A DNA stretch of 64,000 nt from Streptomyces luteogriseus (GTDB lineage: Bacteria > Actinomycetota > Actinomycetes > Streptomycetales > Streptomycetaceae), in the NCBI RefSeq assembly GCF_014205055.1, contig NZ_JACHMS010000001.1:496001-560000 (forward strand), written 5' to 3'. How positions within the stretch are numbered: the first letter of the stretch is position 1; each line of letters opens with the position of its first letter. Made by a program: the position numbers and the translations under genes. Of the stretch, positions 52,151 through 64,000 are shown piece by piece. Under the pieces are notes generated by a model that worked only from the letters and a program-made list of their open reading frames with translations, was not told where the DNA came from and searched no databases.

Positions 52151-52374
52151 GTGGCGACCGGAACAGGCGGTGCAGGCCACGGCCGAACAGCGTCAGCGCG
52201 CTCCGCTTCCTCGGCTGCCGCAACGATCCTGCTGGCCCGCCGTAGGGCCTCGTCCACGTCCAGGGTGTTGCCGAAAGGTTCTGGTTGGCGAGCCGGCCGA
52301 GACCCGGCAGGTACCCACTGGGTGCCGAGAGCTCAGATTGTGGCGGGCTCGTCCTCGAAGGGATCACCGAAGGC

Positions 52375-52922
52375 ATGGACAGGAACGTGTCCGTCGGGTC
52401 CGGGGAGCGGCTGCTGGATGAACTGGTCAGGGCGGCCCAACTGGCATCACCTGCGGAACTGCCCGTGGTTTTCAACCGGTATGCCGAGGCCATGGGCTTG
52501 GGCAGGGCCGTCATCTATCTGGTCGACATCCAGCAGAGACTGCTGGTGCCTTTTGTCGAAGGTGAGCCGGAACTGGAGCTCGACGCTTCGCCGGCCGGAT
52601 GGGCCTACCGCACCGGCTCTCTCCGAGTGGAAGAAACCCCTTCCGGAGGACTGAACGTATGGCTCCCCCTGGCCGACGGACATGCCCACCGGTGTGCTGC
52701 GCTGGTGCAACTGCGGCCACCCGCCTCCGTTGCTCATCCGTCGCCACTGCCTGCTCCACAAGGCCTTGGAGCGGCCGCCTGAGCCTCCTTTGGGTCTGCC
52801 CGCCAGTCTCGCCGGGACCATCCGTCAGGTGCACGACGTCAGCCTCGAACCCGGTGACCGAATACTGCTCTACTCAGACGGCGTCGTGGAATCACGCGAC
52901 GAGACAGGCGAGAGAGCGTCTT
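52375..52922 (+). pseudogene. GAF-SpoIIE phosphatase with internal deletion
   Basis: From the ATG at 52375 a GAF-like N-terminus is readable (GERLLDELVRAAQLASPAEL, AVIYLVDIQQRLLVPFVEGE). Near 52685 the sequence jumps, in a different frame, to the last part of a PP2C domain (TGVLRWCNCGHPPPLLIRRH, then DRILLYSDGVVESRDETGE). The GGDWYD and GD metal motifs in between are missing, about 190 residues by family comparison. The end is also cut at about 52920, directly before the DUF2267 gene. Not functional. Confidence 0.8.
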
Positions 52923-52925
52923 GGG

Positions 52926-53354
52926 TCACGGCAGGAGCGCGGCAAACGAGTTCGGCACCCTGGATTTGAGGTGCTCCCACTCGCCGGCGCTCACATGGCG
53001 CTCCAGAGTTTTCAGTACGGTGCGCACCAGCTTCTCATCGCCGCCTTCGACCGCGTAGGGGAACTCGCTCCGAACCCGGGCGAAGAACTCCTCATTGCTC
53101 ATCTTTACGGGCGTGTCGGCCGGCTTCCAGCCGTCGTAGTAGACGCCTCTGACGATGGTCGGCAGTTGGGCGCCGAACTGTACGGCCGTCTCGACCGGGA
53201 GACGATCCCGAAGCGGGTGCAGCACGGCCCGCAGTGCCGCATACGACTGCTTACGCCGCTCTCTGGGCCACTCGAAAGCCTCCTCGACGTCTTTGAGGAG
53301 CCGATTGGCCTTGTCCACCATGGTGTCGAACGAGGAAAAACCCGTATCAACCAT
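52926..53354 (-). CDS. DUF2267 protein
   Basis: A 142-residue helical protein of the DUF2267 family: FDTMVDKANRLLKDVEEAFE, QSYAALRAVLHPLRDRLPVE, AVQFGAQLPTIVRGVYYDGW, and the repeat-like end TVLKTLERHVSAGEWEHLKS. Family function is unknown; members are common in actinobacterial stress and DosR-linked loci. A second DUF2267 gene lies 36 bases upstream on the same strand, and the two probably form an operon. Confidence 0.85.
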   Translation of the reverse strand: MVDTGFSSFDTMVDKANRLLKDVEEAFEWPRERRKQSYAALRAVLHPLRDRLPVETAVQFGAQLPTIVRGVYYDGWKPADTPVKMSNEEFFARVRSEFPYAVEGGDEKLVRTVLKTLERHVSAGEWEHLKSRVPNSFAALLP

Positions 53355-53389
53355 TTGCGTGGGCCTTTCGTTCTGAGCGCCTCACGAGC

Positions 53390-53782
53390 TCAGTCCGCGA
53401 GGTCGGCTTTTCCGAACAGGGCCGCGTAACTGGAGGGGAGTTGGCTGATGATCTGATTCAGTTCTCCGCCAGTCACAGCGTCGGCGACGGTGGTCAGGAC
53501 CGCGCTGGCGTCCCACTGCGCCGTGCGCGGCCGGGCACCGGTGCGCTCGGCGACCCGGCGGTAGAACTCTTCGATCCCGAAGCTCTGCGCCCGCTGGGGC
53601 GTTGCATGGTTCAGAACCTGTCCCAGCGGGCCGGGCAGCTGCGATGCGAGGTCCTTGACCTCTCCCGGGCTGACCCGTTGGGACAGCACTTCCAGCACGG
53701 CGTTGGTGACGTCCGCGGCTTCGTTCTGGTCCTTGTACTCGCCTCGCTCGCGTACTTGGGCGAGGAATCCGTCGTATTTCAT
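53390..53782 (-). CDS. DUF2267 protein
   Basis: A 130-residue DUF2267 member: MKYDGFLAQVRERGEYKDQN, AVLEVLSQRVSPGEVKDLAS QLPGPLGQVL in succession, then IEEFYRRVAERTGARPRTAQ. It contains two similar halves, each with a helical 'vTxGEhxxlxxQLP' pattern. It is a diverged paralogue of the neighbouring DUF2267 gene, probably from an old duplication. Role unknown. Confidence 0.85.
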   Translation of the reverse strand: MKYDGFLAQVRERGEYKDQNEAADVTNAVLEVLSQRVSPGEVKDLASQLPGPLGQVLNHATPQRAQSFGIEEFYRRVAERTGARPRTAQWDASAVLTTVADAVTGGELNQIISQLPSSYAALFGKADLAD

Positions 53783-54338
53783 CGCTGCCTCCTTCTTCCC
53801 CGGTCACCGCTGGTCACGGAGGTCGTCCGGTGCCCTGTCGGGCCGGCCGCGTCCGTCCGTCGGCGCGTAACTGCCGTTGGCGAGGCTCTTGGCCCTGGAC
53901 TAGAGGGCCAGGAAGTAGGGGATCGAGCCGGAGCCGATGTCGAAGAAGCCGTTCAGGATCGTGCCCAGGTCGAAGACGATCGCGTAGTACAGGAACGCCT
54001 GTCCGACGAAGAGCGCCAGCCCGAGAACGGCGCGACGCGGGTACCGCCGTAGAGCAACACCGCCCGACGGCCCGGGACGCCGAGCGTTACGCATGGGCAT
54101 TCGACCGCGAGGACCAGGCGGACATGGGCCGGCGAGCACCACTGGGCCTGCTCCCCCTTCGGCTGCTGCGCGCCTGGCGCCTGCGGCGCCGAAAGGAAGC
54201 CGGTGGCGAGCCACATGCCGAGTCTCCGCCGCCGTGAGGGGGTTGTGATACGGGACGTCGTTCATGAGTCACCCCGGATGTCGAGCCTCGCCGGCCCGGC
54301 CGCGGTGCCGGACGTGTGTCCGGAACCGCGGTCGCATC
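53783..54338. other. Intergenic region with MFS remnant
   Basis: Apart from the transporter remnant at 53900-54050, no believable gene is present. A hairpin (TGGCCCT at 53890-53896 with AGGGCCA at 53904-53910) stands at its left end. The right part follows the Hsp20 stop. Confidence 0.45.
53900..54050 (-). pseudogene. Major-facilitator transporter remnant
   Basis: On the minus strand about 48 codons read RRYPRRAVLGLALFVGQAFL then YYAIVFDLGTILNGFFDIGS and SIPYFLAL, closely like one loop and helix of sugar/metabolite MFS transporters (FLYNAvtFdlGtlL). The rest of the 12-helix protein is absent on both sides, and the frame continues upstream into non-coding sequence. Confidence 0.6.
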
Positions 54339-54836
54339 TCAGCCGCTGCTCCCGGTGCTTTCACTCGTCTCGCTGATCTCGACGTGCCGGGGCTTTGCGA
54401 CCTCGGCCTTGGGGACGGTGATGGTGAGCACCCCGTCGGACATCTGTGCATTGATCTTTTCGGTGTCGACCTCTCCGGGCAGTCGCAGCCGGTACTCGAA
54501 GGCTCCGGTGCGGCGGGTGCTCCGGCGCAGGACGCCTTTGCGTTCCTTCTCCTTGATCTCTCCGGTGACCACCAGCTCCTGACCGTTCGCTTCGACGTCG
54601 ATGTCCTTGCTCTTGACGCCGGGGAGTTCGATCTCGACGTGGAAGGCGTCGTCGGACTCCGTGACATCCGCCAGGGGTGTCCACACGACTGCGGGCGCCG
54701 CGCCTCCCACCGTGGATTCGATCAGTCCGCTCATCTCGCTGAGCAGTTGGTCGAACTCCGTCAACGGATTGCGTGCCCAGCCAACGGGCCTGTCCTGCAT
54801 TGCGCCACCTCGGTGGCGCCGGACGGGCGTGGTCAT
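54339..54836 (-). CDS. Hsp20-family small heat-shock protein
   Basis: A 165-residue alpha-crystallin-type chaperone that holds unfolding proteins. The alpha-crystallin domain (about 55-150) shows WTPLADVTESDDAFHVEIEL, ELPGVKSKDIDVEANGQELV and the C-terminal signature EYRLRLPGEVDTEKINAQMS-DGVLTITVPKAE. I prefer the second ATG at 54836, eight bases after AAGGAGG, to the one at 54842. It lies 48 bases downstream of the flavoprotein gene on the same strand and may be the last gene of the chaperone operon. Confidence 0.92.
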   Translation of the reverse strand: MTTPVRRHRGGAMQDRPVGWARNPLTEFDQLLSEMSGLIESTVGGAAPAVVWTPLADVTESDDAFHVEIELPGVKSKDIDVEANGQELVVTGEIKEKERKGVLRRSTRRTGAFEYRLRLPGEVDTEKINAQMSDGVLTITVPKAEVAKPRHVEISETSESTGSSG

Positions 54837-54883
54837 TCCCATCGCCTCCTTCTCCTTCTCGTGATCTCGTCGCCCGCTGGGTG

Positions 54884-56665
54884 TCATGCGAGCCAAGCGG
54901 ACTCCTTCGGACGGGTGTGCGGTGAGCTGTCGGTGCCGCCGGGCGCGGCCGTGTGGCCCAGGTAGCGGTGCACGAAGTGGATGCTCATCGCGCCTTCGCC
55001 GACCGCGGAGGCCACGCGTTTCACCGAGCCGCTGCGGACGTCGCCGGCGGCGAAGACGCCAGGCAGGCTGGTCTCCAACGTCAGGCAGTCGCGGCCCTGG
55101 CTCCGCCACAGTCCGGGGACGGAGCAGGCCTGCGCCTCCGCCCCGGTGAGCACGAAGCCGCGCGCGTCGAGGGCGAGCGCGTTGGACAGCCACTCGGTGT
55201 GGGGCTCGGCGCCGGTGAAGACGAACAGGGCGCGCACCGCGAGGTGCCGATGCTCGCCCGTACGGTGGTCGACCACGGTGACCGCCTCCAGCACCTTGTC
55301 GCCGAGTGCCTCGGTCATCTCGGTGTGCAGCAGCACGCGCACCCGCGGATGGCGCTCGACCTGATCGATCAGGTAGCGGGACATGTGTGCCTCGAGGCTC
55401 GGCCCGCGGACGAGCAGATACACCTGCGGTGCGTACCCGGCCAGGAAGAGCACGGCCTGGCCCGCGGAGTTGCCTCCGCCGACGACGGCCACCGGGTCGG
55501 TGCGGCACTGCTGGGCCTCGTAGACGGTCGCCGAGTAGTGGACGCTCGTTCCCTCCAGGCGTTCGATGCCGGGCGCCCGGAGGCGGCGGTAGCGAGCGCC
55601 GGTGGCCAGGACGACGGTACGGGCGGTGATCTCGCTGCCGTCGGCGAACCCGACGGCGTAGTACCCGTCCCGCGGTTCGAGCCGAGCCGCCTCCGCCGGG
55701 ACGCTGATCCTGGCGCTGAACTTGTCGGCCTGGAGCACAGCGCGTTCGGTGAGTTCGGCGCCGGAGATGCCGGAGGGGAAACCGAGCAGATTCTCGATGC
55801 GGGACGACGTGGCGGCCCGGCCGCCGCTGGCCATGGCCTCGACCACGGTGGTGCCCAGGCCCTCCGAGGCGGCGTTCACCGCGGCGGCGAGGCCGGCGGG
55901 TCCGGAGCCGACGATCAGGAGATCGCCGTGATGGTTTCCGGCAGGCAGCGACGGCAGGCCCATGAGCCGGGCCAGTTCCGCGTTGCTGGGGTTGCGCAAC
56001 AGAGTGGTGTCCCGCCAGATGACGAGCGGTGTCTCCTCCGGGCCGACGCCGAAGCGGCGCAGCAGCTCCTCGGCCTCCTCGTCGGTCTCCAGATCGATCC
56101 AGCGGTGCGGCAGCCGGTTGCGGGCGGCGAACTCGCGCAGCCGCCGGGTGTCGGGCGAATAGCGCGAGCCGATGATGCGGAAACCGGCGCCCTGCCCGAC
56201 GAGCAAAGCACGGCGGCCCAGGCAGGCGCGCAGCACCACATCGCCGAGGACGGAGTCCCGGGTCACCAGGTCACGCAGCTGATCCATGGACAGGGCGAGG
56301 ACCTCGCCGGGGTCCCTGACCAGGGCGGTGTAGAAGGCCACCTGCCCGTTCAGGAGACCGAGTTCGCCGATGAAGCGGCCGGGGCCGTGCACACGCAGCA
56401 GTCGTTCGTCGGGCGTGCCGTAGCCCTCCACGATGGCGACGGAGCCACTGAGGACGACGTAGAACGTCTCGCACCGCTCCCCCTCCCGGATCAGCACCTC
56501 ACCGGCGTCGACCGCGCGCCGCCGGCCATGCTGCGCCAGGCGGTCCATCTGGTCGTCCGGCAGGCGGGGGTAGGCGCCGTAGATGTCGGGGGTCTCGAAG
56601 GGGACGCTCTCCTCCGTCTCGTCCGGCGCCGGCGCCGCGCTCGGCCGTGTCTCGTCGCCGGGCAT
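54884..56665 (-). CDS. Cyclic-nucleotide-binding domain fused to thioredoxin-reductase-like flavoprotein
   Basis: A 593-residue fusion. Residues 30-165 form a Crp-type nucleotide-binding domain (ETFYVVLSGSVAIVEGYGTP, GRFIGELGLLNGQVAFYTAL). A thioredoxin/glutaredoxin-like linker domain (about 170-250, FRIIGSRYSPDTRRLREFAA) follows. Residues 260-570 are a TrxR-like FAD/NAD module (DLLIVGSGPAGLAAAVNAAS, IENLLGFPSGISGAEL, VAVVGGGNSAGQAVLFLAGY, PGVFAAGDVRSGSVKRVASA). The redox CxxC of true thioredoxin reductases is absent: that segment reads VHYSATVYEAQQC. It is therefore not a standard TrxR. The ATG overlaps the UBP-finger stop (TGATG). Confidence 0.87.
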   Translation of the reverse strand: MPGDETRPSAAPAPDETEESVPFETPDIYGAYPRLPDDQMDRLAQHGRRRAVDAGEVLIREGERCETFYVVLSGSVAIVEGYGTPDERLLRVHGPGRFIGELGLLNGQVAFYTALVRDPGEVLALSMDQLRDLVTRDSVLGDVVLRACLGRRALLVGQGAGFRIIGSRYSPDTRRLREFAARNRLPHRWIDLETDEEAEELLRRFGVGPEETPLVIWRDTTLLRNPSNAELARLMGLPSLPAGNHHGDLLIVGSGPAGLAAAVNAASEGLGTTVVEAMASGGRAATSSRIENLLGFPSGISGAELTERAVLQADKFSARISVPAEAARLEPRDGYYAVGFADGSEITARTVVLATGARYRRLRAPGIERLEGTSVHYSATVYEAQQCRTDPVAVVGGGNSAGQAVLFLAGYAPQVYLLVRGPSLEAHMSRYLIDQVERHPRVRVLLHTEMTEALGDKVLEAVTVVDHRTGEHRHLAVRALFVFTGAEPHTEWLSNALALDARGFVLTGAEAQACSVPGLWRSQGRDCLTLETSLPGVFAAGDVRSGSVKRVASAVGEGAMSIHFVHRYLGHTAAPGGTDSSPHTRPKESAWLA

Positions 56666-56928
56666 CACACGAACGCCTCGTGGACGAAGCACCACCGCCA
56701 GTCCTCGCCGGGCTCCAGTGACGCCGCGATCGGATGGCCGTCGGCGGCGGCGTGACGGCGCGCGTGCCGGTTCGGCGAGGAATCGCAGCATCCGACGTGG
56801 CCGCAGGTCAGGCAGAGCCTCAGGTGGACCCACGGGGAGCCGAGCAGCAGACACTCTTGACACCCTTCGGGGGTCAGCGGCTGGACCGGCCGGACCAGCG
56901 CGAGGTGGGGGTCGGTTCGTACGGTCAT
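56665..56928 (-). CDS. UBP-type zinc finger protein
   Basis: An 87-residue protein with a ubiquitin-protease-type zinc finger. Ligands are seen in CQECLLLGSPWVHLRLCLTC GHVGCCDSS, then NRHARRHAAADGHPIAASLE and WRWCFVHEAFV at the end. Bacterial members often accompany the cNMP-TrxR-like flavoprotein, as here, with coupled translation (TGATG). Bacteria lack ubiquitin, so the finger presumably binds another protein C-terminus; partner unknown. Confidence 0.87.
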   Translation of the reverse strand: MTVRTDPHLALVRPVQPLTPEGCQECLLLGSPWVHLRLCLTCGHVGCCDSSPNRHARRHAAADGHPIAASLEPGEDWRWCFVHEAFV

Positions 56929-56934
56929 GGATGA

Positions 56935-57389
56935 TCACCCTTTCCCGGCCGGCTCACGGCCCGCGATCGACTGCTCCACCCACCGCCGCAGGACAGGGGC
57001 AGGTGCGGCACCCGCCTGCCGGGCGATGGTCTGTCCCTTGTCGAGGACCAACAGCGTCGGCACCGCCTGGACCTCGAAACGCTGCGCCAGACGCGGGTTC
57101 TTGTCGATGTCGACCTTGACCAGCTTGATCTTTCCCGCGAGATCGGCGGCGACCTTCTCCAGCGCGGGGCTCACCATGCGGCAGGGGCCGCACCAGGTGG
57201 CCCACAGGTCGACGACGACGGGCACGGTGGCCTGCTCGACGACCTCGGTGAAGTCGTCGTCGCCGGCGTCGGCCATCCACGGCAGAGGCTGCTTGCAGTT
57301 GCCACACCTGGGGTGGCCCTCGGCGGACACGGGCACCCGGTTCTTGCGCCCGCAGTGCGGGCAAGTGACGTTCGTGGCCTGAACAGTGC

Positions 57390-57393
<4 letters not shown>
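56935..57393 (-). CDS. trxC: Thioredoxin with N-terminal zinc ribbon (Trx2/TrxC type)
   Basis: A 152-residue thioredoxin. The N-terminus has two Cys pairs (TCPHCGRKN and RCGNCKQPL) forming a zinc ribbon, as in thioredoxin 2. The active site is [20 protein letters not shown] with WCGPC; the cis-Pro segment is [16 protein letters not shown]. It reduces disulfides in oxidised or stressed proteins and has zinc-linked chaperone-like behaviour in relatives. The start overlaps the ClpB stop by four bases (ATGA), coupling it to the disaggregase. Confidence 0.93.
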
Positions 57394-60019
<2,626 letters not shown>

Positions 60020-60029
<10 letters not shown>

Positions 60030-60426
60030 GGCGGTATGTCACTCCTCGTACCGGCGCGGCGCAGTGCGGCTTCGAGCAGGCTGATGCGGTCCAGCAGATC
60101 GAGCACCAGACCGATGGATGCGTAGTTGAGACACAGACCGGACCGCAGCCGCTGGACGCGGGCGAGAACCGCCGGGGCCGCGGAGTCGAACACTAGGCGC
60201 CCCGCGGCGTCGCGCTCGGCGTCGACCAGGCCCAGGGCGACGAACCGGCGGACCAGGTCGGGATGGACGCCAGCGCGGCGGGCCACGGTGTCCAGGGAAA
60301 GCCTGGGCACGGGGACGAGCGCGTACCGCACGGCCGTGGAGCCGGCGCTCGTCCGTACGGGACGCCCGCCGGCGTCGGCCCGGGCGGTCCGGCCGCCGGT
60401 CGCCGCCCATGAGGGTCGGTCGCTCA

Positions 60427-60427
<1 letters not shown>
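60020..60427 (-). CDS. cbpM: Chaperone modulator CbpM-like MerR-family protein
   Basis: A 135-residue protein. An Arg/Gly-rich N-terminus (1-45) precedes a MerR-like winged helix: [32 protein letters not shown] in succession, then [20 protein letters not shown] and [20 protein letters not shown]. The second half matches CbpM, which binds the CbpA J-domain and inhibits it, more than HspR. The ATG shares a base with the DnaJ-like stop codon (TGATG), and the 3' end overlaps the ClpB start by ten bases. It may also act on DNA. Confidence 0.85.
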
Positions 60428-61386
<959 letters not shown>

Positions 61387-62004
61387 TCACTCCCGCTTCG
61401 CGACAGTCACGGCGGCGGGCCTGAGCTGCCGTTCACCGTCCCCGTAGCCCGGGCGGAGCACCTCGACGACCGTGCCCGGTGGGGCGTCGGGGTCCTGGAC
61501 GACGCCGACCACCTCGTGTCGGGCTGGGTCGAAGGCGACGCCGGTCTCCGCGTGCCGCGGGTAGCCGAGCAGTTCGAGGACGTTCACCGCCTGGTCGCGG
61601 ACCGCCCGGACGCCCTCCACGATCGCGTCGGGGTCGGATCCGGCATGGGCCAGGGCGAGTTCGAGGTTGTCCAGGACGGGCAGGAAGGCGGCGGCCGTGC
61701 GGGACCGCTCGGCCGTCCGCTCCCGCTCCAGTTCCCTGGCGTGGCGCTTGCGGAGGTTGTCGAGGTCGGCGAGCGCGCGCCGCCAGCGGTCCTCGAGTTC
61801 CTTGAGCTCGGCCGTGTGCTCGTCCTCGGACGGTGCGGGGCCGCCGGCCGCGTCGGGGCCGGGTTCCTCGTCCGGGCCGGGCCCCGGCCCGGTCGGCGGG
61901 CCCGAGCGCGGAAGGTCCCCTCGGGGAGGGCGTACGGCGCCCTCCGGAGCCGGGTCTGCCGGGTCCGGCACGGCCGGGTCGGATTCCCTGGGGTGGATCG
62001 GCAT
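61387..62004 (-). CDS. grpE: GrpE nucleotide exchange factor
   Basis: A 205-residue protein with a long Pro/Gly/Asp-rich N-terminus (1-65), a coiled-coil helix (ELKELEDRWRRALADLDNLR KRHARELERERT) and the GrpE head (FLPVLDNLELALAHAGSDPD, GVAFDPARHEVVGVVQDPDA). It releases ADP from DnaK. The spacing to the dnaK stop is nine bases. The N-terminal disorder is longer than in principal GrpE proteins. Confidence 0.93.
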   Translation of the reverse strand: MPIHPRESDPAVPDPADPAPEGAVRPPRGDLPRSGPPTGPGPGPDEEPGPDAAGGPAPSEDEHTAELKELEDRWRRALADLDNLRKRHARELERERTAERSRTAAAFLPVLDNLELALAHAGSDPDAIVEGVRAVRDQAVNVLELLGYPRHAETGVAFDPARHEVVGVVQDPDAPPGTVVEVLRPGYGDGERQLRPAAVTVAKRE

Positions 62005-62013
62005 GGCGGTTCC

Positions 62014-63924
<1,911 letters not shown>

Positions 63925-64000
63925 GAGGAACTCCTCCCGGTGCGGCGGCATGCGCCGGCAATGCAGATTCGATCGTTCATGTACGGACGGGACGTCCACC
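63925..64000. other. Upstream edge of the dnaK operon
   Basis: The 76 bases before dnaK contain its ribosome binding site (GGAGGAG). No HAIR or CIRCE motif and no clear DevR-type box is visible. The promoter may lie partly beyond the window. Confidence 0.4.

Noticed and set aside
53890-53910. TGGCCCT ... AGGGCCA as a further DevR-type box
   Set aside because: The spacing and centre differ from the other boxes and it lies at the 3' end of a transporter remnant; it is better read as a plain hairpin.
63925-64000. HAIR (HspR) or CIRCE element before dnaK
   Set aside because: Neither CTTGAGT/ACTCAAG nor the CIRCE half-sites can be found in the visible upstream bases.

Overview
The window is high-GC actinobacterial DNA, almost certainly from a Streptomyces chromosome. 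Supporting signs are the codon pattern, GTG starts, TGATG/ATGA gene overlaps, an NsdA-like regulator, a DUF397 protein, SpoIIE-type phosphatases, a CGNR protein, and a two-component pair that matches the Streptomyces OsdRK / mycobacterial DevRS (DosRS) type. I saw no rRNA, tRNA, CRISPR array, intact insertion sequence or phage genes.

Left part (1-7.4 kb): a PAS-SpoIIE phosphatase, an NsdA-like regulator, an aminoglycoside-phosphotransferase-fold kinase closed by a strong terminator, a conserved hypothetical, a CGNR regulator, a tandem universal stress protein (USP) and a lone DUF397 protein.

Acyl-CoA region (7.4-24 kb): two thiolase-fold proteins without the usual catalytic Cys and His, a DUF35 protein and an enoyl-CoA hydratase, with an acyl-CoA synthetase diverging from the hydratase. 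The set resembles the mycobacterial Rv3521-ltp4-ltp3 / echA19 / fadD19 steroid side-chain genes. Two further acyl-CoA synthetases, a nitronate-monooxygenase-like enzyme, a membrane sulfatase-like protein, two alpha/beta hydrolases (one frameshifted) and a secreted penicillin-acylase-family enzyme follow. The same operator (GGGTTTTCTGA, six variable bases, GTCAGATTC) lies in front of the hydratase/synthetase pair and the monooxygenase-synthetase operon, so one unseen regulator probably controls both.

Middle (24-34.2 kb): a Tat-exported serine hydrolase, a phytoene-desaturase-like oxidoreductase, a Ser/Thr kinase with a TPR array, a DUF2236 protein, and a solute-binding lipoprotein plus two-domain fused permease behind an iron-box promoter, with no ATPase gene beside them.

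Dormancy/redox-stress locus (34.2-41.3 kb): CNMP-binding protein, XRE-flavin-binding fusion, STAS protein, flavodoxin, CBS-BON protein, a DevR-like regulator with a frameshift, and a DevS-like kinase keeping the haem-ligand His. Palindromes with core GGGCCGATCGGCCC mark its promoters. Several USP genes and a dehydrogenase here are decayed.

Right part (41.3-64 kb): an LLM oxidoreductase/SRPBCC/HxlR group, acetate kinase, a FUSC exporter, a formaldehyde-dehydrogenase-like enzyme, a DUF1931 histone-fold protein, two DUF2267 proteins, remnants of a SpoIIE phosphatase and an MFS transporter, Hsp20, then a tight minus-strand operon dnaK-grpE-cbpA-cbpM-clpB-trx-UBP finger-flavoprotein. Overall the right half reads as a stress-survival region of accessory paralogues and many broken genes.
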